This document shows positions 1 to 12,100 of a stretch of 64,000 nucleotides of DNA, in pieces. Source of the DNA: Cucumis sativus (taxonomy: Eukaryota > Streptophyta > Magnoliopsida > Cucurbitales > Cucurbitaceae); NCBI RefSeq assembly GCF_000004075.3, contig NC_026660.2, positions 22,509,498 to 22,573,497 of the forward strand, read 5' to 3'. The position numbers and the translations under genes are program-made. Under the pieces are notes generated by a model, which ran no database searches, was not told the origin of the DNA, and worked only from the letters and a program-made list of their open reading frames with translations. The first letter of the stretch is position 1, and every line of letters begins with the position of its first letter.

Positions 1-662
1 AACTTGTTGGGGAGTTCAGAAACTATAGGATTATCAACATTACTGTTCCACAAACCAACTTTAGCCTGTTCATTTGATCTCAACCTCGAACTTTCATTTC
101 TAGTTTTCTCAACTGGTATAGCATTACCTTGCCCTTCTTCAATGTTCAATTTCCTCATGTCATCCGGAAGCTTTGATTCAATGGCTTCTTTGCCTCCTTT
201 ATCAAAAACATCGGTTTTACTCGTCCTGCTATTACCTCCATTAAAGACGAATTTCTCATCTCTAGCAATCCCAACCTCATCCACACTTGCGATGTTCAGT
301 TTCTTCATTCCATCAAAAATTTCTCTCCCTGACATCTCTAAATTCGAGCTAGTAGAGGTGCTCCTATTTTCTCCAAATACAAATGGCTGATTCCCTATCC
401 CACCCGATTTACAGGAGACAGAATCCTGGCCACCCCCCAACGGGACTGCAAATGAATTCCCGGTAAACGGACGAAGCGTTTCCGGCACCGTCGCAGACCT
501 CAAATCCTGAGAACTCGTTTGTCTCCTCACCTTCGTCATCCTCGGCCTCGTAAGACCAGACTTCGATCGAGGACCCGATGGGGTAACATAACTAAGTTTG
601 GAATACCCATCATAAGAATTCGAAGACCCAGAAGCATTATCGTGGAAACTTGATGAATTCAT
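1..662 (-). CDS. DnaJ/TPR-type protein, N-terminal part (runs off the left edge)
   Basis: An open frame of about 220 residues runs on the minus strand from an ATG at 662 to the window edge without a stop. The start is supported by an in-frame TGA 30 nt upstream. The visible part is Ser/Gly/Asn-rich and probably disordered. It has a short recurring motif, MKKLNI near residues 119-124 and MRKLNI near 169-174, then a LPNKL at the edge, plus FVFG (94-97) and FVFNGG (138-143). These resemble the N-terminal region of plant TPR proteins that end in a DnaJ domain (Arabidopsis TPR15/TPR16), thought to be Hsp70/Hsp90 co-chaperones. The TPR and J domains would lie outside the window, so the family call rests on the motif style and on the neighbouring RER4-type gene: from memory, Arabidopsis At5g12430 (TPR16) and At5g12470 (RER4) are close neighbours. 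The frame is certain; the family is tentative. Confidence 0.55.
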   Translation of the reverse strand, partial: MNSSSFHDNASGSSNSYDGYSKLSYVTPSGPRSKSGLTRPRMTKVRRQTSSQDLRSATVPETLRPFTGNSFAVPLGGGQDSVSCKSGGIGNQPFVFGENRSTSTSSNLEMSGREIFDGMKKLNIASVDEVGIARDEKFVFNGGNSRTSKTDVFDKGGKEAIESKLPDDMRKLNIEEGQGNAIPVEKTRNESSRLRSNEQAKVGLWNSNVDNPIVSELPNK

Positions 663-683
663 GTCGTAACGGGCAGCAAGGTT

Positions 684-704
684 TTGAGAAACTCAAAGAA
701 ATTG
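684..704 (-). promoter_or_regulatory. Short upstream ORF in the 5' leader of the DnaJ/TPR-type gene
   Basis: On the minus strand a six-codon reading frame (ATG to TGA, M-I-L-Q-F-L) lies about 20 nt before the main ATG at 662 and in the same frame. If the transcript starts upstream, this mini-ORF could dampen translation of the main frame. The transcript start is not known. Confidence 0.3.
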
Positions 705-854
705 AAGAATCATAAATCTGGGAAGTCGGAAATGGGTCTGAGGATTTAGAAGCTCAAGAACATGGGTTTTCGTTTAAAAGCTTGAGGCTGCCCATCAATG
801 GCAGACCGATTGAAACCCAATGCAGAAAGAAGGATCATATCGAAATCGAACAAA

Positions 855-872
855 GTATATATATATATATAT
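855..872. repeat. (TA)n microsatellite
   Basis: About nine TA units, just upstream of the minus-strand DnaJ/TPR-type gene. Confidence 0.9.
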
Positions 873-3433
873 GGGATTGAAATGGAAAGTGGGAAGAAGA
901 GCAATTTGAGGTGGGAGTTATTTCCTTGGGTTGGAAGGCAAAAATCAATAGGAAGAGAGATTTGTTTGGATTTTCAACAGTTTAATCACAGGTATGAATT
1001 TCATAAAGAAAAAAAGAAAAAAAGAAAAACAAGAAAGTTGATTGCTTTATTTTTCTTTCTTTGCCTCTGTTTTGATCTTCTAATGGTGCTTTCAATATCA
1101 TGTGTTGTGTTTGTAGCCTTCTTCTTCAATCCCTTCATTTGGGTTTTTCTCTTTCTCTTTCTCTTTCTCTTTTCTAAATTAATTTATTTGTTTTGAAAAT
1201 TTTATTTTTCATATTATTGGGTTTGGGAGTTGGGTCCATCTTCTCTTTGCTCTTATCACAATTATCAATTCAAGAAGAGGAAGAAGAGGAAAAAAAAGGG
1301 TTTCTTTGGGTTTCTTAAAATACTTCCTACAACATGACAAGTTGACTCTCTACCTTATACTATTTCAATTTTCTATTCTTTTAAATCTTCCCAAATACTA
1401 TAAAATAGAGCTAAACCAATTTAATACCATCGCTTTTAGTCCTTTAATGGAATAAACATAGTTTTCCAACTAGGTTTTGTAGTAGATAATGTAAGAGTAG
1501 AAGAATCGAACTTTTAACTTTATATTTGATACTATAAATATTGTGTTAGTTGAACTAATTTCATTTGACATTGTCATCAAAGGCTTACAACATATATGTA
1601 TATAGAATCGAGAGGTTCTATGTTCAAATCTTGTACTTGAAAAAAAATTCATTTCACACTTAATTAACAAACTTTGTATTCCATTGTATTTATTTAATTT
1701 TTAATAAATGAAATCATAATTAACATCTACCATGTTTACTTGATTAGGAGTTAATTAGAAGGAAAAGAAAGAGATTGTTTTGGTACAATCTCTTAATATG
1801 TGGCATAGTATTATTATCTTGTGATAATTATGTTTAGATGTTAACTAACAAATACACATATATGAAATGTAAAAGTATTTATTTGTAATAAATGAAGTTT
1901 GTCTATCAAGCAAATCTATATTGACTAGATAATACACTGATCTCAACTATACAAGCAAAGACAACTATATTTAACAGTATACTATATTTTGAGTAAATCT
2001 AGAACAACATCAGTACAAACGTAAAACATTTGGAAGATCGTTTTTTTGTCCCTCTCCTTCATATATAATCTTTGTAATTATATTATAAAGTCCAAGTTTA
2101 ATGATTGAGGGTGGTGAAAAGTCCATGGTTGGTGACTAGTGCATATATATGTAGTTAATATGAAATGTGTTTACATCATATCATATATATATTTATATAT
2201 TATACAATATACAAAAATACATATAGTATGTATAATATAAGAAAACCCCATATTCTAAAGATATGATTGAAAAGGAATAACCATATGGACTATTAAATAG
2301 TATTGAAAAGCACAATATTGTTCTTATTGTAGTGTGGGGGCCAAAAAAGGTTCAATTTTTAAACACAAAACACCATTTGGTATAAACTATAAGTAATATT
2401 AATAAAGAGTTTGGGAAATTTTGTTGTCCTAAAAAAATATATTTGGTAAGAAAAAACGTTCACCCCAAGACAAATATATTTGTGTGGTTAGTTGGTATTA
2501 TTTTTTTAAAACTTTGAGAGATTTTGACTGAGAAATAAAGTTAGTGAAGAGAAGGATAAAATGAGAAATTGGGAGTAGTTTATTGTAAAAATAATCGTCA
2601 CAAATTTAAACTAAAGTTTAAGGACTAAATTATCATTTTCGAAAATTTTAAAAATTAAAAGTGTCTTTTTTAAATCTAATTTTTAATTCTCGTAAAAATT
2701 ATATATAAAATTAAAGTATGAAGAACGTCTTGTTAAATAAATTTGCTTAAAAAACGAATCCTTCATTGAAAATAAATGAAAGCTAAGACATATTTAAATT
2801 TAATTATAATATTTGAATTAACATGGTAGACAACAAAATTCACTTACATGTCAGTTAGTTTAACTGTTAAAAGTATAGATCGAAGTTTAATGTATTTGTA
2901 CTTATTCCTAATCCTAACTCACTCCAATACACAAATCTAAAGAGTTAACTCATTTACCCAAATCTAAAGAGGTTTTTATAAAAAGTAATTATATATCGAT
3001 ATACATATTTGAAATTACACCACTGTAAATATTGATTTAGAAATTTTCAAATGAATCAAAAGACACCAACCATATTTCAGCTCAAATCGACAACATCTTT
3101 TTTAAAATCTGATCGAACTGAAACCAAAGAAAATTGAAACCGACAGCATCTTTTAAAAAAACTCAAAGACTTAAACCGATGTAAACCAACTAATCAATCA
3201 ACCTATAGTTGATTATACTTCTTCAGGATCGAAATCGATTCGTTGCTCATCCCTGTCCAAATTTGGATACATCAATCTTTTTCTTTTTAGGATTTAACTT
3301 GAAAATAAAGTTAGAAAGAAGAATTATTGTAAGGAAATAAAGAGACATAAATAAATTAATTTGGATCTTTATTAATAATTAAAATAACATGTGCTAGAGA
3401 CATTCAAGTCTTTGGTCATTAATTACACATTTC
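873..3433. other. AT-rich intergenic stretch
   Basis: No gene could be supported. The first 500 bases hold purine-rich and pyrimidine-rich runs, including a CTTT-rich tract near 1150-1175, likely the upstream region of the DnaJ/TPR-type gene. The rest is AT-rich DNA with short TA runs (2150-2220). No exon-like run with matching splice sites was seen. Confidence 0.6.
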
Positions 3434-3792
3434 CTAGGATTCTCTTCTCTCTTTCTCCCATGCTTCATTGTATTCCTTTCTCAAGCTCTTGTATTTTCCA
3501 CATAACCCTTTAAAAACTTCCATTTCTTTCCTTGAAAACTTCACACCATCCTTCTTCTTTTCTAAACAAACCTTCTTACCCTCAATCTTCTTCTTCATTT
3601 CTTCCATCTTCTTCATCTTTTCCTCGAGCTCCCTTTCTAAGGTTTTCAACTCCGAAGGCACCGCCTCAAACTCTATTATACAAATATTTCAATCGTTCAC
3701 TAAACGGTTATATTAAACTAACGATAAATCTAAAAGTTTGAAAAAAATTGAAACGAACCTGATGGATCGATTTTTGAATTGCTTGGATCCAT
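3434..3792 (-). CDS. Small coiled-coil protein, 90 residues, two exons
   Basis: Exon 2 (3434-3672) encodes a Lys/Glu-rich heptad-like stretch (ELKTLERELEEKMKKMEEMK and onward), strongly predictive of a coiled coil. Exon 1 (3759-3792, 34 nt) starts at ATG 3792 and reads MDPSNSKIDPS. It ends at a GT donor (CATCAG|GTTCGT), and an AG acceptor at 3674-3673 joins it in phase to give PSEFEAVPSELKT. The two exons total 91 codons with the TAG at 3434. The matched phase, clean splice sites and amphipathic heptads support a real gene. I do not recognise the family; the highly charged helix suggests an interaction module. The reverse strand is also open but gives low-complexity Phe/Ser-rich peptides and is taken as a shadow. 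Confidence 0.6.
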
Positions 3793-4901
3793 CCCTGAGT
3801 GGAAAACGAGTGAAATTGTTATGTTTAACTTTATTTACTTAGGTATCATGATTGTTGAAATAAATTAGGCAGTATTGGTATTAAAATGTATAATTAGGAT
3901 AGAAAATATTGAAATGAAATTAAACCTGTGAAGATATATGCAAATGAAAAACTATACTATAAATCACATCAATGAAAAAAATAGAGTAATAGTATTATTG
4001 GGCTCGGCCCATAATGTTTTCTATGGGCTGAAATATAAACGGCCCAATATGATTTATGAGTGGACCCATTATCGATCGGGTCACATGACATGCCTCGCAC
4101 GTGTCAGATTTCATTACTACAATAATCATACAAAAGAAAACTAAAAAATTGTGTCGATTATGATCGAGTTAATAAAATTAAGTGTTTGTTAATTTATTTG
4201 ATTGTTTTTTATATGTATATCGGTGTTAAACAATTGAATTTTAATGGTAATTGTGTGTTAAGTTTACACATTTATCAAAAAACTTTATCTTCTCTTTATC
4301 CACTGTATTTACGTTTATCGAGTAATTTTACCTTAACAACTCTACATCTCAAACATAAACTTCTTAATTTTCAACCTAGAGCCTAAACACCTCATAAGTT
4401 TCAATCGTAAACAAACCTCACTCAATCCGGCACCAATTTCTAAACATATAATAAACTATTTTCTTAAACTTGCACTTTAAACCCAATACTTTAATTTCTT
4501 AAACACACAAACGTCTCTCTTGTGATCATTTAGGAAGCGTTTGTACATTTATCAAATAATTTTATTTTTCAAACTCTACACCTCAAATATAGAACTTCTT
4601 AACTTCAACATATTGACTCCAAACTTCACAATCAACTTAGTGTCTAACCACTCGGCCTTAAGTTTCAATCCATACAACAAATCTCACTCGACCATCTTTC
4701 ACCAAATTCTAAACCCAACATTTCTTAAACACGCGTGATGGTATAGTAAAAGAACTCACAACATATCATGATGATTGATATAGTAACAATAAGTATATAT
4801 ATAATTAATGAGACAATAACAAAGGTGAACTAAATTGAGAGGTTAACAACCCAAACTCACCTTTTGATATTTTTTCTCACCTTCACCCTCCTAAGCAAGC
4901 A

Positions 4902-4978
4902 AGGGAGAAGGAGAAGGAGAAGGGGAAGGGGAAGGGGAAGGGGAAGGGGAAGGGGAAGGAGAATGGGAAGGAGAAGGG
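4902..4978. repeat. (GGGGAA)n / GAAGGA simple repeat
   Basis: A purine-only tract of about 75 bp, mostly GGGGAA hexamers flanked by GGAGAA units. Read on the minus strand it encodes Pro-Phe repeats, an artefact of the repeat. The tract sits 110 bp from the edge of the intergenic space, with no gene that would use it as a leader. Confidence 0.9.
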
Positions 4979-6990
4979 AGGGAGTGTGTGATCTGTTGGG
5001 GCTTTGTGTTGTGTGTTCAGTGTGAGAAAAAGGGTATTAAAAAAGAAGGGGTTATTATCAAGTGAAAAATGGGTCACATTGAAAGAGATGGGTTTGTTTT
5101 CTTGATGAGGAAATATAAAACGAAGGGCTAAGATTTAAAGGGTATGGAAATGTTGAGGGTAATGAAGGGTTTATGATGGGGAATCATCAGTGTCTCAGTT
5201 TGTGTGTCTTATAGGGTGTGGAAATGTAGCATTGAATCATTCCCACTGCCATCTCTATGTTTTTACTCTCTTGACTTTGTTAGTTTTTTGGGCATGTAAG
5301 GCATCTGGAAATACTCCATTATTATTACTGTCCACTTTCCCCCTTTTTCTTATTTTAGGCCAAATTTCAAAATCAAAACGTAATGTATACTAATTACATC
5401 CTCAAATATTTAATAACGGTTTTGAACTCTTTAACTTGTAAACATAGAAAAATTAGACTCCTCAAACTTCTATATTCGATGTAATTTGTATCGTTAAATA
5501 AGTCTGAAGGTACGTCCAATTTTGCAACTTAAATAAATTTGAGGGTTTTGTATTTAATTTTGAAAGTTTGAGGGTATAATTGCAACTACCGAGTCTTGTT
5601 ATATATATATATATCTATCTTTTTATTTCAATCTATTTTAGTTTTAGTATTTTTTAATAAATTTTAAGTTTAATTCAGATAAGTTTTTAACTTCTTTTTC
5701 AATAATAAAAGTATTTTTCACCTGTGGTTTGAAAATAAGTAATTTTCATTGCGACTATTTTTTTTAAAAAAATTATAGTAAACTATTTTTGATAGATAAT
5801 AACTTTTTTCTAAAAAAGTGAATGAAGTATGAACAAATTTAGAATCAATCAAAACTACATATTCAAAAATTATATATTATGATTTATTACCTTTTTCGCG
5901 CTTTAGATTTTGAGAAATATATGTATTTAGTTCATACCATTTTAAAATACACCATCTTAGATAAGTTGTTTAAAAAATTGTTATAGTGATTTTATAATAT
6001 ATTCTTAAATTTTATTGACTTTTAATCATCAAATCGAGCATAAACATGGTTTCTAATACATTTTTATGAACTATTATGCTAGTTCATGAAATTTGAAAAA
6101 AAAAATTAGAGAAAATATTATATTTATCACTGCATTTTGATATTTGAATTTCAAATGTTACAATTTTAGGTGACGTATGGAATGAGGACTATGGGAAATT
6201 ACAATAATCACATCATGCTATAATAAATACCATTTAATTTTTCCCGAATAGCTATAATAAACATTATTTCACAATCCACCGTTTCTTATACAACTTAGTA
6301 TTGATAAGTTTTTACGATCTTTACGTTCATAAGTTTTCTTTCATTATTTGCTAGATCGTTACTCTATTTTTTCTAAATGAAAATAATTTAACTCAAACTA
6401 AAATATCGTAAACTTTAAATACAAACTATTATAATGGATCATCGTTGGAAAAGTATATTTAAGTAAACACATTATTGGAATATAATTGTAATCTTTTTTA
6501 ATTTGAGAACATATTCTTGGAAGACAAGTGGTGAATCAAAGCCCATTGGCCCAACAAAATTCCCAAAAGCGGTTTAGGTTAGATTCCTTATGTCACATAG
6601 AGAACATCGTCCAAATTTATTAATCCAAACTTTTATATGAAATGTTTACTACACCATAATTTGTTTTGAATACGTTTTATAATAATTCTAACGGATCGAG
6701 ATCTAGAGAGGACGGAAATATAATTTTACGACTTGATTAATTAGTGATATTAATATTATATCAATTATATATATAAATAGTATAAAGTTGAGGGGTTCAA
6801 TTTTTCGTGAATCTATATTAAATATGATCGTTGGAGTAATGCCTATTAGTTAGCTTAAAAGATGTATAATTAATTTCCACTATTTTTCTAATTATTAAAA
6901 TTTAATATTTAAAATTGAGCATTTAGTAAGAAATCGCAGTTAAAAATGTAAATCATATATATCAGCTTAAAACAAAACTTAAATTTTGAG

Positions 6991-7040
6991 ATGAATTTAC
7001 AGTGTTAAATTGAAAATGAATTTACAGTGTTAAATTGAAA
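6991..7040. repeat. Perfect tandem duplication, 2 x 25 bp
   Basis: Two adjacent identical 25-bp units, each starting ATGAATTTACAGTG and ending AATTGAAA (6991-7015 and 7016-7040). Absence of any mismatch suggests a recent slippage or repair event. Confidence 0.9.
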
Positions 7041-7635
7041 AACTTATCAAAGTGAAACCTAAACTCAAAATTTAATGATTAAGAGTTGAACTTAATATCT
7101 CCGTCTTAATAAATACAAATTTCATTTTTACGAGATCCATTAATTTAAAACATACGTTTAAGATGTCGAAGTGTTTTAAACTTACGCAAAATATACGTGT
7201 TTTAAATATAGCAAATAAATTAAAACTATTTACAAAATATAACAAAATCATTACATTCTCTATAGCTCACTGAAGGTTTTATGTTATTTTGTGTAAATAG
7301 TTTCGATTTGATCATTTACGACAATTCCTCGATCCATTATTTTAAAAATATGCTAGAGATATTAAAAGTTAAAAAAATGCACAAAACATTTTAAAAGTTA
7401 AATGCCATGTCCAATAAAAATAAAAAAGTTTTGATATTTTCGATAATTTTTAAAATGAATTTATTAAAAACTAACAAATGCATTTCCTTGGATAATCAAC
7501 CTTTGTATATCTCACCAAACATTTTTTTTCAAAAGTATAAGAATTTAAACATCCAACCTATAGAAATAACAACGTGAAAATAAACATAAATCAACTAACA
7601 TTAAATTTTTTTATTAAAAATAACAAAACTCTGAA

Positions 7636-7740
7636 AAATATTTACAAAATATCATAGTCTATTAACTACAAACATTGATAGTAGTCTGCTAACATTTATC
7701 ATTAATATATATAAAATTTTGTTATATTTTGGTTTATTAC
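7636..7740. repeat. Short AT-rich interspersed repeat fragment (TATTTACAAAATAT family)
   Basis: Starts with AAATATTTACAAAATATCATAG and ends with AAAATTTTGTTATATTTTG on the opposite side. These are the same terminal words as the copies near 31.97, 33.0 and 39.2 kb, with TATCA/TGATAG words in between. It looks like a degraded MITE-type element. Confidence 0.4.
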
Positions 7741-9164
7741 GTTATATTTGAAAATAACTCAATAAAAACTCGTAAGATAATTTATTAAAACTTATTAATT
7801 ACTGGGGTTACATATATATATACATAGTGTAATGATAAAATAAGAGAAGAGTGTGGGAAATTACTCTAAGGGGAAATCCGACGAAAGAAACCATAAATGG
7901 GTATATGAAATCAAATCATGAATGCAACGTAGGAGTAGGACTTTCCAAAGTTTAGGGAACCCCGTCCTAATGTTCTCCACTTTATTTCAATTTCATACTC
8001 CTATGATCATTTTTGTCTTCTTTTTCCATTTTTTTTAATATTTTTTTGAAATCATACAATAGTAAAATACTTCCTTCACAAAAAATTAAAGTAAAAACTT
8101 CAAACTCAAACTTATTATTCGACATAAGCACTTTACTACTTCACTCTTGTTGTGTAACGTTACATAACTTTTGTTTCAAATTGATAAAAAAGACACATTG
8201 GAGACGAGAGCCTTTAGACTAGTGGTAGAATTGTCTATACGAGGGTTAGTTTAGTGAGTTTAGTTTGTATACTTTCAATAAATCTTTAATTTAGTTTTCA
8301 TGGCAAGTTTGATTGTTAAAAAATGTTAAACGAATACCACTTGATATTCAATGAGAAATGATTTATATTGGGAGATTCTAGTGTTCCTATATGTGCAAGT
8401 TTAAGTTTGATCAAAAGTAGAGAGCAATTAATGCTTTGAAATGTAAGAATATCCTTGGCGCTTTCTTCTTGAAGGCCCTTGTAATTATGTACGATGCTCT
8501 ATTCTTTTGTAATTATGGAAGAATATCTATGGATTCAACCTCAAAATCTTTGATCTCTCAAACATAAAAAATACAGTGGAAACAACACTCAAAGTTTGGG
8601 GTGACTTGGAGAACTTTTTTGGAATGATATAGAGTCACTAATAGTTGGAATCATCTTCTTGCTAGGGTAGTGATTGATGGATTTTCCTTCTTACCAAGTT
8701 TTGAGGAATAAGTTGTAAGTTGAAATTGTAACTATTTGAGTAGTTTTGTTTGAGGATGGGACAAAGTTAAGAAACATTCTCGTTTTTCTTGTAACTTCAG
8801 CACATGCAAAGCAAAGGGTTGGGTGCAGCGGTGAAACCTAACACTTTCTCTCGTTTTTTTTTTAATACCGATTTTGAAGACTTTGACTACCGAAAACGCC
8901 CTTAAAGCGCGTAAATTACACGGACGAATGGAGCGCGTGAAAACGATATAATGGAAAAATATACATACTTTTTTGTATAAGAAAATAATAAATAAGTAAA
9001 TAAATAAATATATAAATAGGTCAGTTTTATATTTAAAAGAAAAACCCCAATGGCTTCTTCTGCGACTCTGCCATCTGAGTTCTAAGTTCTCAGTTCCGCC
9101 GCCCACCTACTCCGCTTTACCGTTTGGAACTAAAACCTCCGCCACCGTCGATCGCCGTGAAGAT

Positions 9165-9182
9165 TGAGAGAGAGAGAGAAAG
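9165..9182 (+). repeat. GA-rich run in the 5' leader of the RER4-type gene
   Basis: A short (GA)n stretch lies 15-32 bases before the start codon. GA runs are common in plant 5' leaders and can bind BPC/GAGA-type factors. Such binding here is only a possibility. Confidence 0.5.
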
Positions 9183-9196
9183 ATTGATTGATCGCG

Positions 9197-12100
9197 ATGG
9201 CTTTTGCTGCTTTCACTAACTTGTCTTCTTTCTCTCTCTCTAACTTCAATCAGAATCGTTCATTTCAGTCATCGCCTTCACATTTGCTTCAATTGCGAAT
9301 CTCCGCTTCTCCAGTTTTCACCTCATCTTCCACTGGTATCAAGGCCAATGGACTTTCTCTCACTTGTCGAAATGACCGTCGCGATCTCAGTAACCGTCGA
9401 CAGCTGTTTTTAGTGTCTTCGTTTGGTGGTGGTGGTGATGACGGCGGTGACTCTTCTTCGCGTGGTGGAGGAGGTGGCGGCGGTGATGATCATGGTGATG
9501 AAGGGGATTCTGGTAATGCTGGTGATAAGAATAAGGCGGAGGCGCTTTTGGTGTTGGCTGAGGCTGGTCAGTCACTGGAAAGTCTACCGAAAGATTTGGC
9601 AGTGGCGATCGAGGCCGGTCGAATTCCTGGATCGGTGGTTACGAAGTTTTTGGAGCTTCAGAAATCTGCTATTATGCGATGGCTGATGCAGTTTGGTGGA
9701 TTCAAGGAGCGTTTGTTGGCGGACGATTTGTTTCTGGCGAAGGTTGGGATGGAATGCGGCGTTGGAGTCTTCACTAAGGTTTTCTTTTCACTCACTTTCA
9801 TTCCGGATCAATAAATATGCCTTGTATTATCTTTAGGAATCTTCTGGTTTCTTTTATTGCATTTCTTTGTTCTTTGCCTTTACTGATTACTAAAGAAAAA
9901 TTTCCCCCCAACTTTTTTCAATTACTTTCCCACTCATATGCCCATTTCCCAATTTGAATTGCAAGATAATTTACTTATCACTGTGATCTGTAATGTTTTG
10001 AGCTTTTTGAACTGATTTTTTTGTTGGGGATTTCTAATTTTTAGCGAAGTTTCGTCAGTATTACTGCCGTTTCTCTGTTTTGCATGCATACTTTCATTAA
10101 TCGATATCATCGAAGGACACGGGCCCTGTTCTTTTGTCTGATCATTTCCTGGCATGCGTTTTGTTTTTAGCTTATTGTCAAAATTTCCCCACCTTCTGCT
10201 TCCCTGTGCCCTGCATTTTGATTGTCGTAATTTATTGTGCAGACTGCTGCAGAGTATGAACGCCGAAGAGAAAAGTTCTTTGACGAGCTCGAGATTGTTT
10301 TTGCTGATGTGGTATAATTCTGTTGTTCTTCCATACTCTTCAGACTTTTTTATACGTTCCACTTGTCTATGACTGAGTGATAGCACTAGAGTACTCGCTT
10401 GAGAAATACGTTTGTCTTCTATAAGATTATATCATCCTTTTCCCCTTAAAAGAAATTATAAAGATTCATCGGGCATTTCGTAATGGTTAGCTGCTTAATA
10501 ATTCATTAAAGGAAAAAGATTACATTTTTCATTCCCACATGCGTCTAACCATTTAAAAGTGGAAGTCTCCCTGTGCTAGACACGGCATTGAATAATTGTT
10601 GGCGTCAAGGAGTTGAGGATCCAAAAACTAAAACTGTGATTTTCAAATGTCCGGGCTACAAATTTGTGTTGGCATTCCAAACAGTTTGACGAGCAATCAC
10701 TGCCAAGTATCTGTCTATTGTGGTTGGGTGAAGATGGTAAGGTAACGCACGAGATTGAAATAATAAAGCAATCAATCTGATGCGATGATTAAATTCATAG
10801 ATAAATTCATAGATAACAACGTATAAGCTGGGTAAGGGCAGAGACGCTTTCATGGAGGTTGGAAAATGAGTATGTGCTGATTTCTTGTTAAATACTCTGA
10901 AAAAAATGCTCGATCGGGTATTTGACTCAGACAAGTGTAATTAATACTTGTGGTATTTGCAGTTTTAATTTGTTCGTTAGCAGTGGTATTCTCTTTCAAA
11001 ACTATTGAATGCTCTTTCTTTTTTTGTCGAGAAAGAAGGCATTTTAAGCATATATATTAACCAGTACATGTTTGTTTAGGTAATGGCCATCATTGCAGAT
11101 TTCATGCTTGTTTATCTTCCTGCTCCGACTGTTTCTCTCCGACCACCACTTTCAGTGAATGCTGGAGCAATTACAAAGTTCTTCCATGGATGTCCTGATA
11201 ATGCTTTCCAGGTCTGTCATTTATATGGAATACTTGGATTGCTGAACATTTCTTTTGAGGATCAAGGACTAAATAACTGTTCTGTTTTAGATTGCTCTCT
11301 CTGGAACTTCGTACTCATTATTACAGAGATTTGGTGCAATAGCGGTATGCCAACGTTGAATCAAATTTGTGTTCATTTTATATACTTGAAGACTAATGCA
11401 AAATCAACTTATTTATGTTTTTGGTGGATAATTTCGCAGCGTAATGGAGCTAAGCTTTTTGCAGTTGGCACCACTTCATCACTGGTATGTTGTCATATAC
11501 TTTCCCTGGAAATTCTGAAATTCTTAAGAGTCTTTTTTATGGCATTTAAGTCATCTTTTTGACCTCTTTTGCTTCTGAGAGCCATCTGTCACTAGAAAAT
11601 GTTCAATTGTCTTGCCACCTGTCACCATCAAAATTCTGAAATTGTTTCAGGGTGTGTCTTTGGTTTAGATGAATAGGTCAGGGGACCCACTTCTCCCTCT
11701 CCTAAGATATTTTATTATTATTATTATTATTATTATTTTGCATTACACGTGTAAGGCAGATCTTTGAAGATTGGGAGTGGACAGTCAGCAAAATTTTGAA
11801 CGGTGAACTATTGGGTCTTATCGTAGTGACACTCGAAATCAATCATGTCAACTGAGTCCTATGTTAGCTCATGTACAAAAAGAGTTGAAGTATCGCTTTA
11901 TAGCCCTAACATTAACCTCCAGATCTCTTTTGGGATTTTTGTTTCTATAGCTGTGACCTACCAAGGTGTTTGACTTTTGAAAACAAATTGCAGAAACTAA
12001 TCTATCATGCCTCTGTTTAGGTTGGTACAGCTGCTACAAACGCATTAATCAATGCAAGGAAGGCTATTGATAAGAACGGTGGAGCTGAAGTCGAAAATGT

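Larger units (their letters stand above)
3793..9080. other. AT-rich intergenic stretch between the coiled-coil gene and the RER4-type gene
   Basis: About 5.3 kb with no supportable gene. It contains a GGGGAA simple repeat (4902-4978), a perfect 25-bp tandem duplication (6991-7040), a TA run near 5600, and an AT-rich repeat fragment around 7636-7740. Several frames of 60-80 codons are open but have low-complexity or AT-driven composition and no splice context. Confidence 0.6.

Noticed and set aside
4-390. Plus-strand open frame of 128 codons at the left edge
   Set aside because: It lies antisense to the DnaJ/TPR-type frame, which has recognisable motifs and a defined start. The plus-strand peptide has no family features.
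4883-5077. Minus-strand frame encoding Pro-Phe repeats
   Set aside because: It is the translation of the GGGGAA simple repeat; no splice context or family.
9387-9686. Other open frames over RER4-type exon 1, on both strands
   Set aside because: They are shadows of the Gly/Asp-rich coding run in the true frame, giving His-rich and Val/Met-rich low-complexity peptides.
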